A stretch of 64,000 nt of DNA, from positions 2,046,001 through 2,110,000 of the forward strand of contig NZ_BTPM01000001.1 of the NCBI RefSeq assembly GCF_036245475.1, written 5' to 3'. Position numbers and translations under genes: made by a program. Positions 1 through 8,454 of this stretch are shown here, piece by piece. This DNA is from Vibrio sp. 10N. GTDB taxonomy: Bacteria > Pseudomonadota > Gammaproteobacteria > Enterobacterales > Vibrionaceae. Within the stretch, counting starts at the first letter, position 1; each line of letters starts with the position of its first letter. The notes under the pieces were generated by a model. That model saw nothing but the letters and a program-made list of their open reading frames with translations, ran no database searches and was not told the origin of the DNA.

Positions 1-740
1 TGATCATTAGTAGCAAATACTGCGGTAAAGTGGCATTTCCTCCTTATTATTTTTTCCATTGCACTGGCACCACTTTCTTCGGTAAATGACGCTTCGGCAA
101 CAAGCACTTCATCATATTCAATACCTGCGTCAAACAGTGCATTTCTATAACCTTGCAAACGTCCTCTAGCATCGGATTTATCTAAAGGGCCGGTAATACA
201 AACAATATCCGTGTGTCCCATTTTAAGGAGATATTGTGTTGCTATTTTTCCACCAAGTTCATTGTCGATGGTGATACAACTAGATTTCATTTCCGGGATG
301 AATCGATTAATGATCACAAGCGGAATGCCCGACTCTTCAATTTGAATTAAGTAGTCATCGGGAACATTTTGCGCATGAACAATCAACGCATCGACTCGGC
401 GGCTAATTAAGAATTCGATCGACTCTTTTTGACTCGCTTCCGTATTCGAACCCGCACTGACGACGACGTGATAACCAAAGCGCCTAAGGTGCTCTTCCAT
501 GTTGTGAAGTATCCCAGAGTAAAACGGACCACCCAGTTCCGGCACCATGATGCCGACACTTCCGGTGCGACTAAACGCAAGCGCTTGGGCGATTGAGTTG
601 GGTTTATAAGCCAGCTCTTTAATGGCTTTTTCAACCTTTAGCTTTTTGTCGTGACTCACTCGGCTGGTACCATTAATGACTCGTGATACTGTCGCCTGAG
701 ATACACCTGCTAACTCTGAAACATCTTTGATAGTCGCCAA
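1..740 (-). CDS. LacI-family transcriptional repressor, AscG-like (3' part outside window)
   Basis: This is a DNA-binding repressor of sugar-use genes; 246 residues are visible and the rest runs off the left edge. The N-terminus reads ATIKDVSELAGVSQATVSRV, the LacI-family helix-turn-helix, followed by the hinge and the sugar-binding core, ending here at the conserved AVFATND stretch. The chosen start is TTG at 740 because GAGG sits just upstream and family members begin MATIKDV; an in-frame ATG at 764 would add eight residues. A palindrome close to TGAAACCGGTTTCA overlaps the leader (764-777), which suggests autoregulation. The motif resembles the E. coli AscG operator as I recall it. The neighbouring GH9 and GH16 glucanases suggest that the ligand is a beta-glucan oligosaccharide. 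The family is certain; the ligand is inference. Confidence 0.9.
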   Translation of the reverse strand, partial: MATIKDVSELAGVSQATVSRVINGTSRVSHDKKLKVEKAIKELAYKPNSIAQALAFSRTGSVGIMVPELGGPFYSGILHNMEEHLRRFGYHVVVSAGSNTEASQKESIEFLISRRVDALIVHAQNVPDDYLIQIEESGIPLVIINRFIPEMKSSCITIDNELGGKIATQYLLKMGHTDIVCITGPLDKSDARGRLQGYRNALFDAGIEYDEVLVAEASFTEESGASAMEKIIRRKCHFTAVFATND

Positions 741-763
741 AATAACCTCGATACGCCCCTGCA

Positions 764-777
764 TGAAACCGTTTTCA
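764..777. promoter_or_regulatory. LacI-type operator at the repressor gene
   Basis: TGAAACCGTTTTCA is a 14-bp palindrome with one mismatch around a central CG, typical of LacI-family sites. It lies 23 bp upstream of the proposed TTG start of the repressor, where bound protein would block its own transcription. The same motif recurs at 1324-1337. Confidence 0.6.
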
Positions 778-1002
778 AGCAGAGTATTTCTTATATGAGG
801 TCGGTGAAGCGTGATATAACTCACATGGAATTGAAGGGAAATTTCTGAAATTGCTGAATATTGAGTGCAATGGCAAGTTTTTCATTCGCCATGAAACTCT
901 TTCATGAAATCAGATTTGGAAATAGAGGCCTAAGTGATACAGATGCCCATGCAGACGCCTAAGAAGCGAGTGCACGGACTGCAATGATAAGAATAGTAGT
1001 GG

Positions 1003-1275
1003 CTATAGCCCTAGTTTTTGTCGCGCCACTTGGTATTCATTTTCAATGGTATCAATAACATACTGCCTTGGCGCTCTGTCAGAGACGTATCGTGCGCGTA
1101 CTTCTATGTTTTCGAGTTGTGCGCTCCTCCAGTTGTCTAGCGCCTGCTCTATATCGCTTTTTGACATACTACTTTTGATCGATTGTATGGTCATATAATC
1201 CAGCGCATCCTGGCTACTTGCTGTAAATGAAACCGCTGATGCAATAATGGCCAACGCAATTAACTTTGCTCTCAT
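1003..1275 (-). CDS. small secreted protein of unknown function
   Basis: This is a 90-residue protein that I do not recognise. Residues 1-20 form a signal peptide (MRAKLIALAIIASAVSFTA), so the mature product of about 70 residues should be periplasmic or secreted. The mature part is predicted helical by eye, rich in polar residues, and has no cysteine. The ATG at 1275 follows AAGGAA at good spacing; a longer frame reaching 1482 would bury the signal peptide and cover the operator and the CRP-like site, so I rejected it. A LacI-type operator sits about 50 bp upstream, so the gene probably answers to the neighbouring repressor and belongs to the glucan locus. Its role is unknown. Confidence 0.6.
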   Translation of the reverse strand: MRAKLIALAIIASAVSFTASSQDALDYMTIQSIKSSMSKSDIEQALDNWRSAQLENIEVRARYVSDRAPRQYVIDTIENEYQVARQKLGL

Positions 1276-1323
1276 AACAATATTCCTTAACCTTATAAAA
1301 GACGAATAAGACACGTTGAAACA

Positions 1324-1337
1324 CGAAACCGGTTTCA
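1324..1337. promoter_or_regulatory. LacI-type operator between the secreted protein and the glucanase
   Basis: CGAAACCGGTTTCA contains a perfect 12-bp palindrome GAAACCGGTTTC and differs at one base from TGAAACCGGTTTCA. It is nearest to the small minus-strand gene but could also act on the glucanase promoter. The match to the site at 764 makes the neighbouring LacI protein the likely binder. Confidence 0.65.
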
Positions 1338-1419
1338 AGAAAATATGCCCTTCCATCGACATTAACCAATAAGTAAATGTCAATACAATAGTAGTACAGA
1401 ACTGTAAAATATCCATTTT

Positions 1420-1435
1420 CGTGATGCTAGTCACG
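1420..1435. promoter_or_regulatory. CRP-like binding site
   Basis: CGTGATGCTAGTCACG has the TGTGA-N6-TCACA layout with one changed base at each outer end and symmetric arms. It sits between the two divergent units of the glucan locus, fitting catabolite control of polysaccharide use. The assignment is by motif only. Confidence 0.5.
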
Positions 1436-1655
1436 TTAATTTCTGACAGCTCTTTGTCCCGATTATCCTTGCGAGCTCGCAATACACTTTCATGGCTACA
1501 TAAATATTTTCATGAAAACTATTCACCAGCACGATGGCCGTTGTATATTTGTTCACAGTTATAATGCTAAGCATTTATTTAAATTCAATTTTCCACCAAT
1601 GTCCCTTGCCTTAGGCACTACCCAATATATGGTTAAACAAAATAAAGGAGGACAT

Positions 1656-3947
1656 ATGACAAAACTAAACAAGGTAAGTGCTGTTATTCTTTGTGCCGCT
1701 TTTCATTCTTCAGGCGCGCTGAGTGATGAGATGATCCGTAATGGTAATTTTAGTAGTGCTCTCGACGGTTGGTGGACCGCGGGTGCAAGCGCAGAGCAAA
1801 AAGATGGCTTCGCTTGCATGGATATAAAGAGCACCGGCAGTGACGCTTGGAGCGTGATCTTAGGTCATGCCGGAGTGGGTTTGGAACAAGGCGAGAAGTA
1901 CTCCATTCGCTTTGATGCTTACGCTAGCGTCGATACCCAAATGAAAACTCTGATACAACATGAAGGTCCTCCTTACACTCATTACTTCCTCACAGAAACC
2001 GTACTTTCTACCCAGCCTGAATCGTTTCAATATGAGTTTACACATCAGCTAGACAGTGATGCTGGAGGCGAATTCCAATTCCAGATGGGCGCACAGAAAA
2101 CAGGTTCGGTGTGTGTTACCAATGTATCAATCGAAGGAAAACCCTATTTTGAAGTGTCTAAGTCCTCGCCCATCCGCGCTAATCAAGTCGGCTTTTATCC
2201 TCAAGCAGATAAGCTTATCTTTATCACTTCTGAGTCCAAACAGCCTTTACGCTGGACGCTTAAAAATGATCAAGGCATCAACATCGATCTCGGTCGAACA
2301 TCAGTATTTGGCCTAAACCCAGCCTCTGGTGAGCACCTTCATCAAATCGACTTATCAAACCTAACCACTGAACAAACCGGACTGACGATCTCGGTCGATG
2401 GCGAAGACAGCTATCCGTTTAGCATTCAAAAGAACCTTTACCAATCGCTTAAGCACGATGCTTTCTCCTATTTCTATCAAAACCGAAGTGGAATTGAGAT
2501 CCAAAAAGAATATGTTCAAAGAGCCGATTTAGCGAGGCCAGCCGGGCATACTAACGACCGAGTAACCTGCTTTGATAAAGAGGATGCATGGGGAAATCAG
2601 TGGCCAGGTTGTGAACTTTCTATCGACGTGACCGGTGGTTGGTATGATGCGGGCGATCACGGTAAATATACGGTTAATGGCGGCATCACGACATGGACAC
2701 TACTCAACCTGTATGAACGCGGGTTATGGCTTGATAATGCCAAGCTTCCGTTTAACGGCGAAGAAGTAAAGATCCCCGAAGCTACGCAAGATGTTAATCC
2801 AGTACTGTCGGAAGCGCGCTGGAATGTGGAGTTCATGCTGGCAATGCAAGTACCCGAAGGACAAAATGTTAGCGTTCCTATTGGCGATCAATCTGCTAGT
2901 AAAGCACTTGAACTGACTGCCATTGATGCTTCTCATCTCGCGTTTCATAAAGTCGCCGACGAAGTGTGGACTGGTATGCCATTACCACCGCACAAAGACG
3001 ACAAAAAACGTTATGTTGGCCAACCAAGTACCGCCGCGACACTGAACCTAGCCGCCATTGGCGCTCAATGCGGGCGACTTTGGAAGCCAATAGACCCCGC
3101 GTTTTCAGAACGTTGCTTAACGGCTGCTGAGCGTGCATGGAGTGCGGCGTTAACACACCCAAATATTTTCGCGTACGATAATTTCACAGGCTCTGGCCCC
3201 TATGATGATCTGACCTTAAGTGATGAGTTTTACTGGGCCGCTAGTGAGTTGTTCATCACTACGGGTAATTCACAGTATCGCGAGTTTTTAAAAAGCTCAC
3301 CTCATTATCTCGAAACACCAAAAGGTAACATTGCTACCGATGGTGACATCTTTTGGCAGTACACCGCGCCACTTGGCACAATAAGCCTCGCTGTGGTTCC
3401 CAACCAACTGGGCAAAGAGGCGATCTCTCTGGCAAGAGCCAACATTATCCAGACAGCGTCTAACTATGCGTCGCAAGTTGCTAAGGAAGGCTACAATATT
3501 CCTTACTCTGTAGAACAATACCCTTGGGGCTCCAACTCCAATTTAGTCAACCGAAGTCTGTTCTTGGTGTATGCCAATGATTTCAGTGGAGAGCTGCAGT
3601 ATCTCAAAGCCGCGGCCAATGCGATGGATTACATTCTAGGCGCTAATCCTATGAATATTTCTTATGTCACAGGCTACGGTACTCATGCGGCGCAAAACCC
3701 TCATCACCGTTTTTGGGCAAAGGCCGCGGATGAGAATTCTCCGGCTCCCGCTCCTGGGGCTCTAATCGGCGGACCTAACTCAATCAGTTTCTCTGATCCT
3801 ATTGCTGCGACAATGAAAGGGCAATGCATTGGACAAACCTGCTATCGAGATAACATTGGGGCATGGTCACTCAATGAAATCACCATTAACTGGAATGCGC
3901 CACTCGTTTGGGTTGCTTCAGCCCTGGATGAAGGAAAGCTCAATTAA
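1656..3947 (+). CDS. Secreted glycoside hydrolase family 9 glucanase with carbohydrate-binding module
   Basis: This is a 763-residue endo- or exo-acting beta-glucanase predicted to cut cellulose-like or mixed-linkage beta-glucan outside the cytoplasm. Residues 1-22 are a signal peptide. Residues about 25-160 look like a CBM4/9-type beta-sandwich (NGNFSSALDGWW start), about 165-260 like the Ig-like CelD_N domain (RANQVGFYP), and about 265-763 are the GH9 alpha6/alpha6 barrel. The catalytic base motif GGWYDAGDHGKY lies at 327-338 (D331, D334), the histidine signature NPHHRFW is near the C-terminus, and the probable acid is E741 in LNEITINW. I chose ATG 1656 over an in-frame ATG at 1512 because AAGGAG precedes it and the signal peptide starts there. 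The GH16 gene follows 76 bp later, so co-transcription is likely. Confidence 0.92.
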   Translation: MTKLNKVSAVILCAAFHSSGALSDEMIRNGNFSSALDGWWTAGASAEQKDGFACMDIKSTGSDAWSVILGHAGVGLEQGEKYSIRFDAYASVDTQMKTLIQHEGPPYTHYFLTETVLSTQPESFQYEFTHQLDSDAGGEFQFQMGAQKTGSVCVTNVSIEGKPYFEVSKSSPIRANQVGFYPQADKLIFITSESKQPLRWTLKNDQGINIDLGRTSVFGLNPASGEHLHQIDLSNLTTEQTGLTISVDGEDSYPFSIQKNLYQSLKHDAFSYFYQNRSGIEIQKEYVQRADLARPAGHTNDRVTCFDKEDAWGNQWPGCELSIDVTGGWYDAGDHGKYTVNGGITTWTLLNLYERGLWLDNAKLPFNGEEVKIPEATQDVNPVLSEARWNVEFMLAMQVPEGQNVSVPIGDQSASKALELTAIDASHLAFHKVADEVWTGMPLPPHKDDKKRYVGQPSTAATLNLAAIGAQCGRLWKPIDPAFSERCLTAAERAWSAALTHPNIFAYDNFTGSGPYDDLTLSDEFYWAASELFITTGNSQYREFLKSSPHYLETPKGNIATDGDIFWQYTAPLGTISLAVVPNQLGKEAISLARANIIQTASNYASQVAKEGYNIPYSVEQYPWGSNSNLVNRSLFLVYANDFSGELQYLKAAANAMDYILGANPMNISYVTGYGTHAAQNPHHRFWAKAADENSPAPAPGALIGGPNSISFSDPIAATMKGQCIGQTCYRDNIGAWSLNEITINWNAPLVWVASALDEGKLN

Positions 3948-3974
3948 TGCTACTCCTCTGTAATTTTTAATTGC

Positions 3975-3999
3975 ATGGCCAGCAGCAGTCGCTGGCCAT
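3975..3999 (+). other. Stem-loop between the two glucanase genes
   Basis: ATGGCCAGC and GCTGGCCAT form a perfect 9-bp stem with a 7-nt loop, in the gap between the GH9 and GH16 genes. No T-run follows, so it is more likely a partial attenuator or an RNA-stabilising hairpin than a full terminator. Confidence 0.5.
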
Positions 4000-4023
4000 T
4001 TGCCTACTCCTACGAGGCTCACA

Positions 4024-4812
4024 ATGAACACGTTGCTTAAACTCTTATTACTTATCCCAGCGCTCGTCACAACAGCCTGTACCACAGATAGCAAAAGCCC
4101 ATTTTCTAATATCGAAAGCACCACTCCCAGCGTTAATTCTACTGACAAACCTCTGTATGGTGCAGAGGTGTTTAGCCATGACAAAGTGCTATTTGGCAAG
4201 TTCGTTATTCGTATGAAGATGGTCTCTAAACCAGGGGTAATCTCATCGTTTTTTACCTATGACAATGAAAGCTGGGTGGGTGGCTTACCCTGGCGCGAAA
4301 TTGATATTGAATCTGTCGGAAAACAAAGTGACTTACTGCAAACCAACTTAATTACTGGCGAGGCTAACAACCGCATCCACTCTGAGCAGCTCCACACCAT
4401 CACCGATATTGACCAGTTCCACGAATACACCTTGATATGGACACCTGAGGAAATTCGCTGGCAAGTTGATGGCGTCACTATTCATCAGGAGCTCGCGACC
4501 CAATCTTTGCAAGTACAACAGATGAGAGATACTCCGCAAAGCTATCGCATGAATCTATGGGTCGCGGACTCCATTGATTGGGCTGGACGCTTTAATTCTG
4601 GCGACCTACCCTTAGAGCAAACTATCGATTGGATCGAATACCATAGCTACGAAAATGGCGAATTTCGTTTAATGTGGCGTGATGACTTTAACTACTTCGA
4701 CAGCAACCGCTGGGGCAAGGCGAATTGGAGCTTTGCGGAAAACCTCGCGACCTTTAGGCCAGAGAACGCGGTGATTGTAGACGATACGCTGGTCTTACGT
4801 TTGACTCGCTAA
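4024..4812 (+). CDS. Lipoprotein GH16 beta-glucanase (lichenase type), circularly permuted
   Basis: This 262-residue enzyme is predicted to cleave 1,3-1,4-beta-glucan. The signal peptide ends at VTTAC (Cys19), suggesting a lipid anchor. Residues 44-210 carry the catalytic half, with REIDIESVG at 91-99 (E92 nucleophile, D94, E96 acid/base). Residues 216-262 (FDSNRWGKANWSF and after) correspond to the strand that normally opens the lichenase fold in Bacillus enzymes. Here it is at the C-terminus, the same order as I recall for the Fibrobacter succinogenes enzyme, a natural circular permutant. ATG 4024 follows GAGG at good spacing; a TTG at 4000 lacks support. It lies downstream of the GH9 gene and is closed by a hairpin. 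Substrate is inferred from the family. Confidence 0.88.
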   Translation: MNTLLKLLLLIPALVTTACTTDSKSPFSNIESTTPSVNSTDKPLYGAEVFSHDKVLFGKFVIRMKMVSKPGVISSFFTYDNESWVGGLPWREIDIESVGKQSDLLQTNLITGEANNRIHSEQLHTITDIDQFHEYTLIWTPEEIRWQVDGVTIHQELATQSLQVQQMRDTPQSYRMNLWVADSIDWAGRFNSGDLPLEQTIDWIEYHSYENGEFRLMWRDDFNYFDSNRWGKANWSFAENLATFRPENAVIVDDTLVLRLTR

Positions 4813-5129
4813 CTTTTCCCTTCGCCTCAAAGCGACTCGGCTTTGAGGCTATCTTCTACTATTAGTACGTCAAATCTCTTGTGCTTACTATACAAATTGG
4901 TTGGTTCAAAATCGTTTCACTTCTTCGCTCAATCTGATTTGCTGCTGTCTAAGCGAGTGTAATATACTCACTACTTCTTATTAGCATTCATGCATGTAAT
5001 ATGAAAGTTGCAGATCCAAACGAAGTTTAGGCCAACGATAGCAAGCAGGAATGGAAAGGTCGTTGATATTGGGAACAGTGCTCTCAGGTTGTCCCGAGAG
5101 CACGTGCCAAAAACCGCGATGAAACTCGC
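4813..5129. other. Convergent intergenic region
   Basis: This 317-bp gap between the glucanase operon and the c-di-GMP operon, whose genes converge, holds the GH16 terminator (4824-4849) and an inverted repeat, GTGCTCTC (5078-5085) with GAGAGCAC (5096-5103), which could end the minus-strand operon but lacks a U-tract. I see no gene. Confidence 0.5.
4824..4849 (+). terminator. Hairpin terminator after the GH16 gene
   Basis: GCCTCAAAG and CTTTGAGGC make a perfect 9-bp stem with an 8-nt loop 12 bp after the stop codon, followed by a T-rich tail (tatcttctactatt). It probably ends the glucanase transcript. Confidence 0.7.
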
Positions 5130-7463
5130 CTACGTTACAGCGTTAAGAGCTGGCTGGTCATCTGCGGTTGAGTGAAGGTTTGCTTTTAATAACTGTTCAA
5201 ACTCATCCGCTGGAACCGGCCTACTATAGAAAAAACCTTGTCCAAATTCGCAATGGATGGAATTTAAAAAGTCCGTATGCCATTGCTCCTCTATTCCCTC
5301 TGCAACAACGGTGAGATTCAACGCCTTTGCCATGGCAACTATTGCGGTAACCAGTTCTCTGTCTGCTTTGTTCTTGCGAATATTCATCAAGAAACTGCGA
5401 TCAATCTTGAGCTTGTCGAATGGGAATTTTTGCAAGTAACTCAAAGCAGAGTAGCCCGTACCAAAGTCATCTATCGTCAACTGAATACCCATCGAGCGCA
5501 GTTTTTCCAACAAGCTAATGACGTCTTCGTTATGATTGAAAAGCAGGTTCTCAGTGATCTCGATATCTAACAACTCAGGTTTCAAACCTGATTTCATCAA
5601 ACTATAACGAATTTGCGTAAACAGCTTTTCACAATAACGAAATTGTACGCTGGAAAAATTCACAGAGACATGCAGAGGTGCAATGGATTGCCACTCAGCC
5701 GCTTGCTGACAAGCAGATTGGATGGCGAACTCACCCAATTGGTGAATTAGACCATTACCTTCGGCTAAAGGAATAAATTCATCAGGCGGAATCATTCCAT
5801 ACTCGCCGTCATTCCAACGCATCAGTGCCTCAGCGCCAATAATCTTTTTGGTTTCAAGGTTGATGATAGGTTGATAATACAGCTCTAGCTCTTGATTCGC
5901 GATCGCATAGCGTAGACGACCATCTAGGCTTAGATTTCGCTGAACATTACTGCTCATTTCTGCATCATAGAAGCTGTAGGCATTTCGCCCATCTTGCTTG
6001 ACGCTGTACATCGCCATATCTGCATTGGCGAGTAACTGTTCGTTATTATCGCCATCTTCCGGATAGCGAGACATGCCAATACTGATAGAGACAAAGAACT
6101 TTTGATTATTCCAACTAAACGGCTCATCGAACAGCTTCAAAATCTTTTCTGCGTATTTCTTCGATACTTCCTGATCATCGAGTTCGGGAATGATGTATAG
6201 GAATTCGTCGCCGCCAAGTCGAGAAAGCAGCTCCTTGTTGCCCACGGCATTCTCTAAACGCTCGGTGCTTTGTTTTAAGACTTCGTCGCCCGCTAAGTGC
6301 CCTAAGGTATCGTTGATTTGCTTAAAGTTATCTAAGTCGATAAACATTACCAACAACTTTGAGTTGTTATAGTTTGCTTTGTCTATTTCAATCTCAAGCC
6401 TTTGGTTGCCGTAACTTCGATTTGGTAAACCTGTCAGAGCATCATGTGAGGCTTGATAAGAAAGTTGCAGTTCAGACTCTTTCCTTCTCTCAATCTCTTT
6501 GACCAGTTGACGATTCTTGAGCGACAGTACCCCTTGTTGTTTTCGTGAAGCCTCAACCTTTGTTTTTAAAACCAAATTGGCATTATTTATTACGAATATA
6601 TAAATAAGCCCTGCAAATACGGGAATAGCGAGGAACGACAGTCCAAGCGTAAACCACGTAGAAGTTAAAATACTTTTATTTTCAACGGGTTCGAACCAGC
6701 TATTTAGAATAAACGGCGTATTCTCAATCGGTAGACTAAAACTGATTGCGCTGTCTAACTGCTGTTGTGTAAACAGTGCGTCACTATTTAATGGAGAATT
6801 CCACAGAAATGAATGACCATATTTAGAAAGCAACTCGATTCGGCTTTTACTTTGCTCCGATTCTTGCGCGGTTAGTTGTTCAAAAATGACATCTTTATTG
6901 AGTGTTGCAACCAAGTAACCTGTCGGCACCCCTGAGTACAACACCATTTTCACTAACTGAATTTCATGCTTGTCAGCATATGTGACTGTTCTCAGAAACG
7001 CGGGGCGACTCGCGTGCCTATTCAACTCTTGGATATCAATGTTGGTTGCTGACGTTGGTGACGTGTCGGCGATGACTGAACCGTTCAAACTGATTAAGGT
7101 AAATCGTTCGTATATTTTCTTCTGGCTTATGGTTTTGTTTTTAAGCGTATAGTCCAGTTTTCTATCGAGGACTAAGATACTGGAAGCTAAACCGTACTCC
7201 ATGGACATTCCAGAAGCCAAGTTAGCAAAAAATGCATGCATGACCGGCGCTTTAGCTAGAGTATTAATATCTTCATTTGTAACGTAGAAAAAATACTCTA
7301 GTGCACTCGCATAGTTTTCAACTTTGAGCTCAAGCTCTCGCTGTAGTGACTCGTTCAAACGAGTCTGCCCCAGATTTGTTACCGCCAAAATTGAAACAAG
7401 GTAACCAGCTAATAACAACGCAGCAACGATAATATAGGTGTTTTTATTAAAATTCTTGATCAT
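5130..7463 (-). CDS. Membrane GGDEF-EAL protein, cyclic-di-GMP cyclase/phosphodiesterase
   Basis: This 777-residue inner-membrane sensor turns over c-di-GMP. Transmembrane helices lie near 9-29 and 270-293 and enclose a periplasmic domain of about 240 residues (Cache-like by shape). A coiled linker follows, then a GGDEF domain with an intact GGDEF (417-421) and an EAL domain with EAL (545-547), DDFGTGYS (665-672) and EGIE (722-725). No RxxD inhibitory site precedes the GGDEF motif. Both catalytic motifs look intact, so either activity is possible. Its start codon overlaps the stop of the solute-binding protein gene by 4 bp, so the two are translationally coupled, and the periplasmic binding protein probably docks on this sensor, as NspS does on MbaA in V. 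cholerae. The partner relation is inference. Confidence 0.93.
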   Translation of the reverse strand: MIKNFNKNTYIIVAALLLAGYLVSILAVTNLGQTRLNESLQRELELKVENYASALEYFFYVTNEDINTLAKAPVMHAFFANLASGMSMEYGLASSILVLDRKLDYTLKNKTISQKKIYERFTLISLNGSVIADTSPTSATNIDIQELNRHASRPAFLRTVTYADKHEIQLVKMVLYSGVPTGYLVATLNKDVIFEQLTAQESEQSKSRIELLSKYGHSFLWNSPLNSDALFTQQQLDSAISFSLPIENTPFILNSWFEPVENKSILTSTWFTLGLSFLAIPVFAGLIYIFVINNANLVLKTKVEASRKQQGVLSLKNRQLVKEIERRKESELQLSYQASHDALTGLPNRSYGNQRLEIEIDKANYNNSKLLVMFIDLDNFKQINDTLGHLAGDEVLKQSTERLENAVGNKELLSRLGGDEFLYIIPELDDQEVSKKYAEKILKLFDEPFSWNNQKFFVSISIGMSRYPEDGDNNEQLLANADMAMYSVKQDGRNAYSFYDAEMSSNVQRNLSLDGRLRYAIANQELELYYQPIINLETKKIIGAEALMRWNDGEYGMIPPDEFIPLAEGNGLIHQLGEFAIQSACQQAAEWQSIAPLHVSVNFSSVQFRYCEKLFTQIRYSLMKSGLKPELLDIEITENLLFNHNEDVISLLEKLRSMGIQLTIDDFGTGYSALSYLQKFPFDKLKIDRSFLMNIRKNKADRELVTAIVAMAKALNLTVVAEGIEEQWHTDFLNSIHCEFGQGFFYSRPVPADEFEQLLKANLHSTADDQPALNAVT

Positions 7464-8395
7464 AACTGTGATTGACTATTGTCCTTAAAGTAATCACCAT
7501 AAAAATAGAAAACCGATGGGTAGTACTTTTCAACAAGTTGTTCGTAAGTGCCATCTTTTCTAATTTTTAATAAATATTGATTAAATGCCTGCCTCAGTTT
7601 TGGGGATTCTTTTCTAAAAACGGCCCCCATTCGCTGGTCTTCAGACACCGGACCGATAACTTTGATTTGCCCAGGCCATTTCTCTAAAGCAATTAATGTG
7701 TCCGGAACATCGAGCAAAGTGCTTTCGGCATCACTATTGAGCACTGCGGGCACCATTTCATTTAGCTTTCGCTGCTCAACAGGCAAAATGATGTTCGCTC
7801 CTGTTTCATAAAGATTGTATAGATTAGGATCCAAACAAGAGTGCTCCATAGCGAGTACATCTTTACCACGCATGAGCGTTTTTACCTGAGCAATATCTTG
7901 TGAAATTTCGCCTGATGGGTGGATAGGCTTCATCGCAGAATCTGACTTTGCAATTAACCATACACCCGAAGGGAAGTAATCATCAGAAAAGTCTGCAATT
8001 TGAGTTCGCCACTCCAAAATAGTGACGCCATTGGCTATGACGTCACCTTCTATTGGTGTTTTTTCACCGAAAACGAGTTGGTTATTGGTAAATTGAGTAT
8101 TTTGACCGGTCAGTTTTCCAAAGACGTTGTTCCAGTCAGCAGGAACATACTGATATTCCAAGTCTAATGACTTGGCAAACCCTTGCATGATTTCAACATC
8201 GAGTCCGCTTAGGTACTGAAGATCATTTTGATCAATGTAAGAGACGAAGTTGGCATAACTGACACCCAAGTGGCGTAAAACGCCTCTCTTTTTCACTTCG
8301 TCTAAATCCATTGAAAAGCTCAAAGAGGAAGCAAGGCTGAGTGAAAACACCACCGCCATACCAAGTGTTTTTCGATGTAATTTGCTTATTTTCAT
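7460..8395 (-). CDS. Periplasmic solute-binding protein, SBP_bac_3 family (putative ligand sensor)
   Basis: This 311-residue periplasmic protein has a signal peptide (residues 1-28, ending SLSFS). The amino-acid-type binding fold shows in RGVLRHLGVSY near 38, GLDVEIMQGFAKSL near 64, ADFSDDYFPSGVWLI near 135 and MGAVFRKESPKLRQAFN near 256. Such proteins normally feed ABC transporters, but no permease or ATPase is nearby. Instead the gene overlaps a GGDEF-EAL sensor by 4 bp and follows a Tat-exported PLP enzyme by 59 bp. AAGGAGG precedes the ATG. It may therefore present a small amino-acid-like ligand to the sensor. Family is clear; ligand and partner are inferred from gene order. Confidence 0.85.
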   Translation of the reverse strand: MKISKLHRKTLGMAVVFSLSLASSLSFSMDLDEVKKRGVLRHLGVSYANFVSYIDQNDLQYLSGLDVEIMQGFAKSLDLEYQYVPADWNNVFGKLTGQNTQFTNNQLVFGEKTPIEGDVIANGVTILEWRTQIADFSDDYFPSGVWLIAKSDSAMKPIHPSGEISQDIAQVKTLMRGKDVLAMEHSCLDPNLYNLYETGANIILPVEQRKLNEMVPAVLNSDAESTLLDVPDTLIALEKWPGQIKVIGPVSEDQRMGAVFRKESPKLRQAFNQYLLKIRKDGTYEQLVEKYYPSVFYFYGDYFKDNSQSQL

Positions 8396-8454
8396 CGGCA
8401 GCCTCCTTGCTAACCCTTAAAGTATACGTCCAAACTCAACTAGGCGCATAATTC

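Larger units (their letters stand above)
1276..1655. other. Divergent intergenic region of the glucanase locus
   Basis: This 380-bp gap separates the small secreted protein (minus) from the GH9 glucanase (plus). It holds a LacI-type operator (1324-1337), a CRP-like palindrome (1420-1435), and a TTTTCATGAAAA palindrome at 1507-1518. The ribosome binding site AAGGAG at 1645-1650 fixes the glucanase start. No other gene is evident. Confidence 0.6.

Noticed and set aside
1276..1482. Longer start for the small secreted protein
   Set aside because: It would place the LacI operator and the CRP-like site inside the gene and hide the signal peptide.
1512..1655. Longer start (ATG 1512) for the GH9 glucanase
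   Set aside because: The extra 48 residues precede the signal peptide and have no ribosome site; ATG 1656 has AAGGAG and starts the signal sequence.
3975..3999. Hairpin as a full terminator between GH9 and GH16
   Set aside because: No T-run follows, and the GH16 gene has no promoter of its own that I can see.
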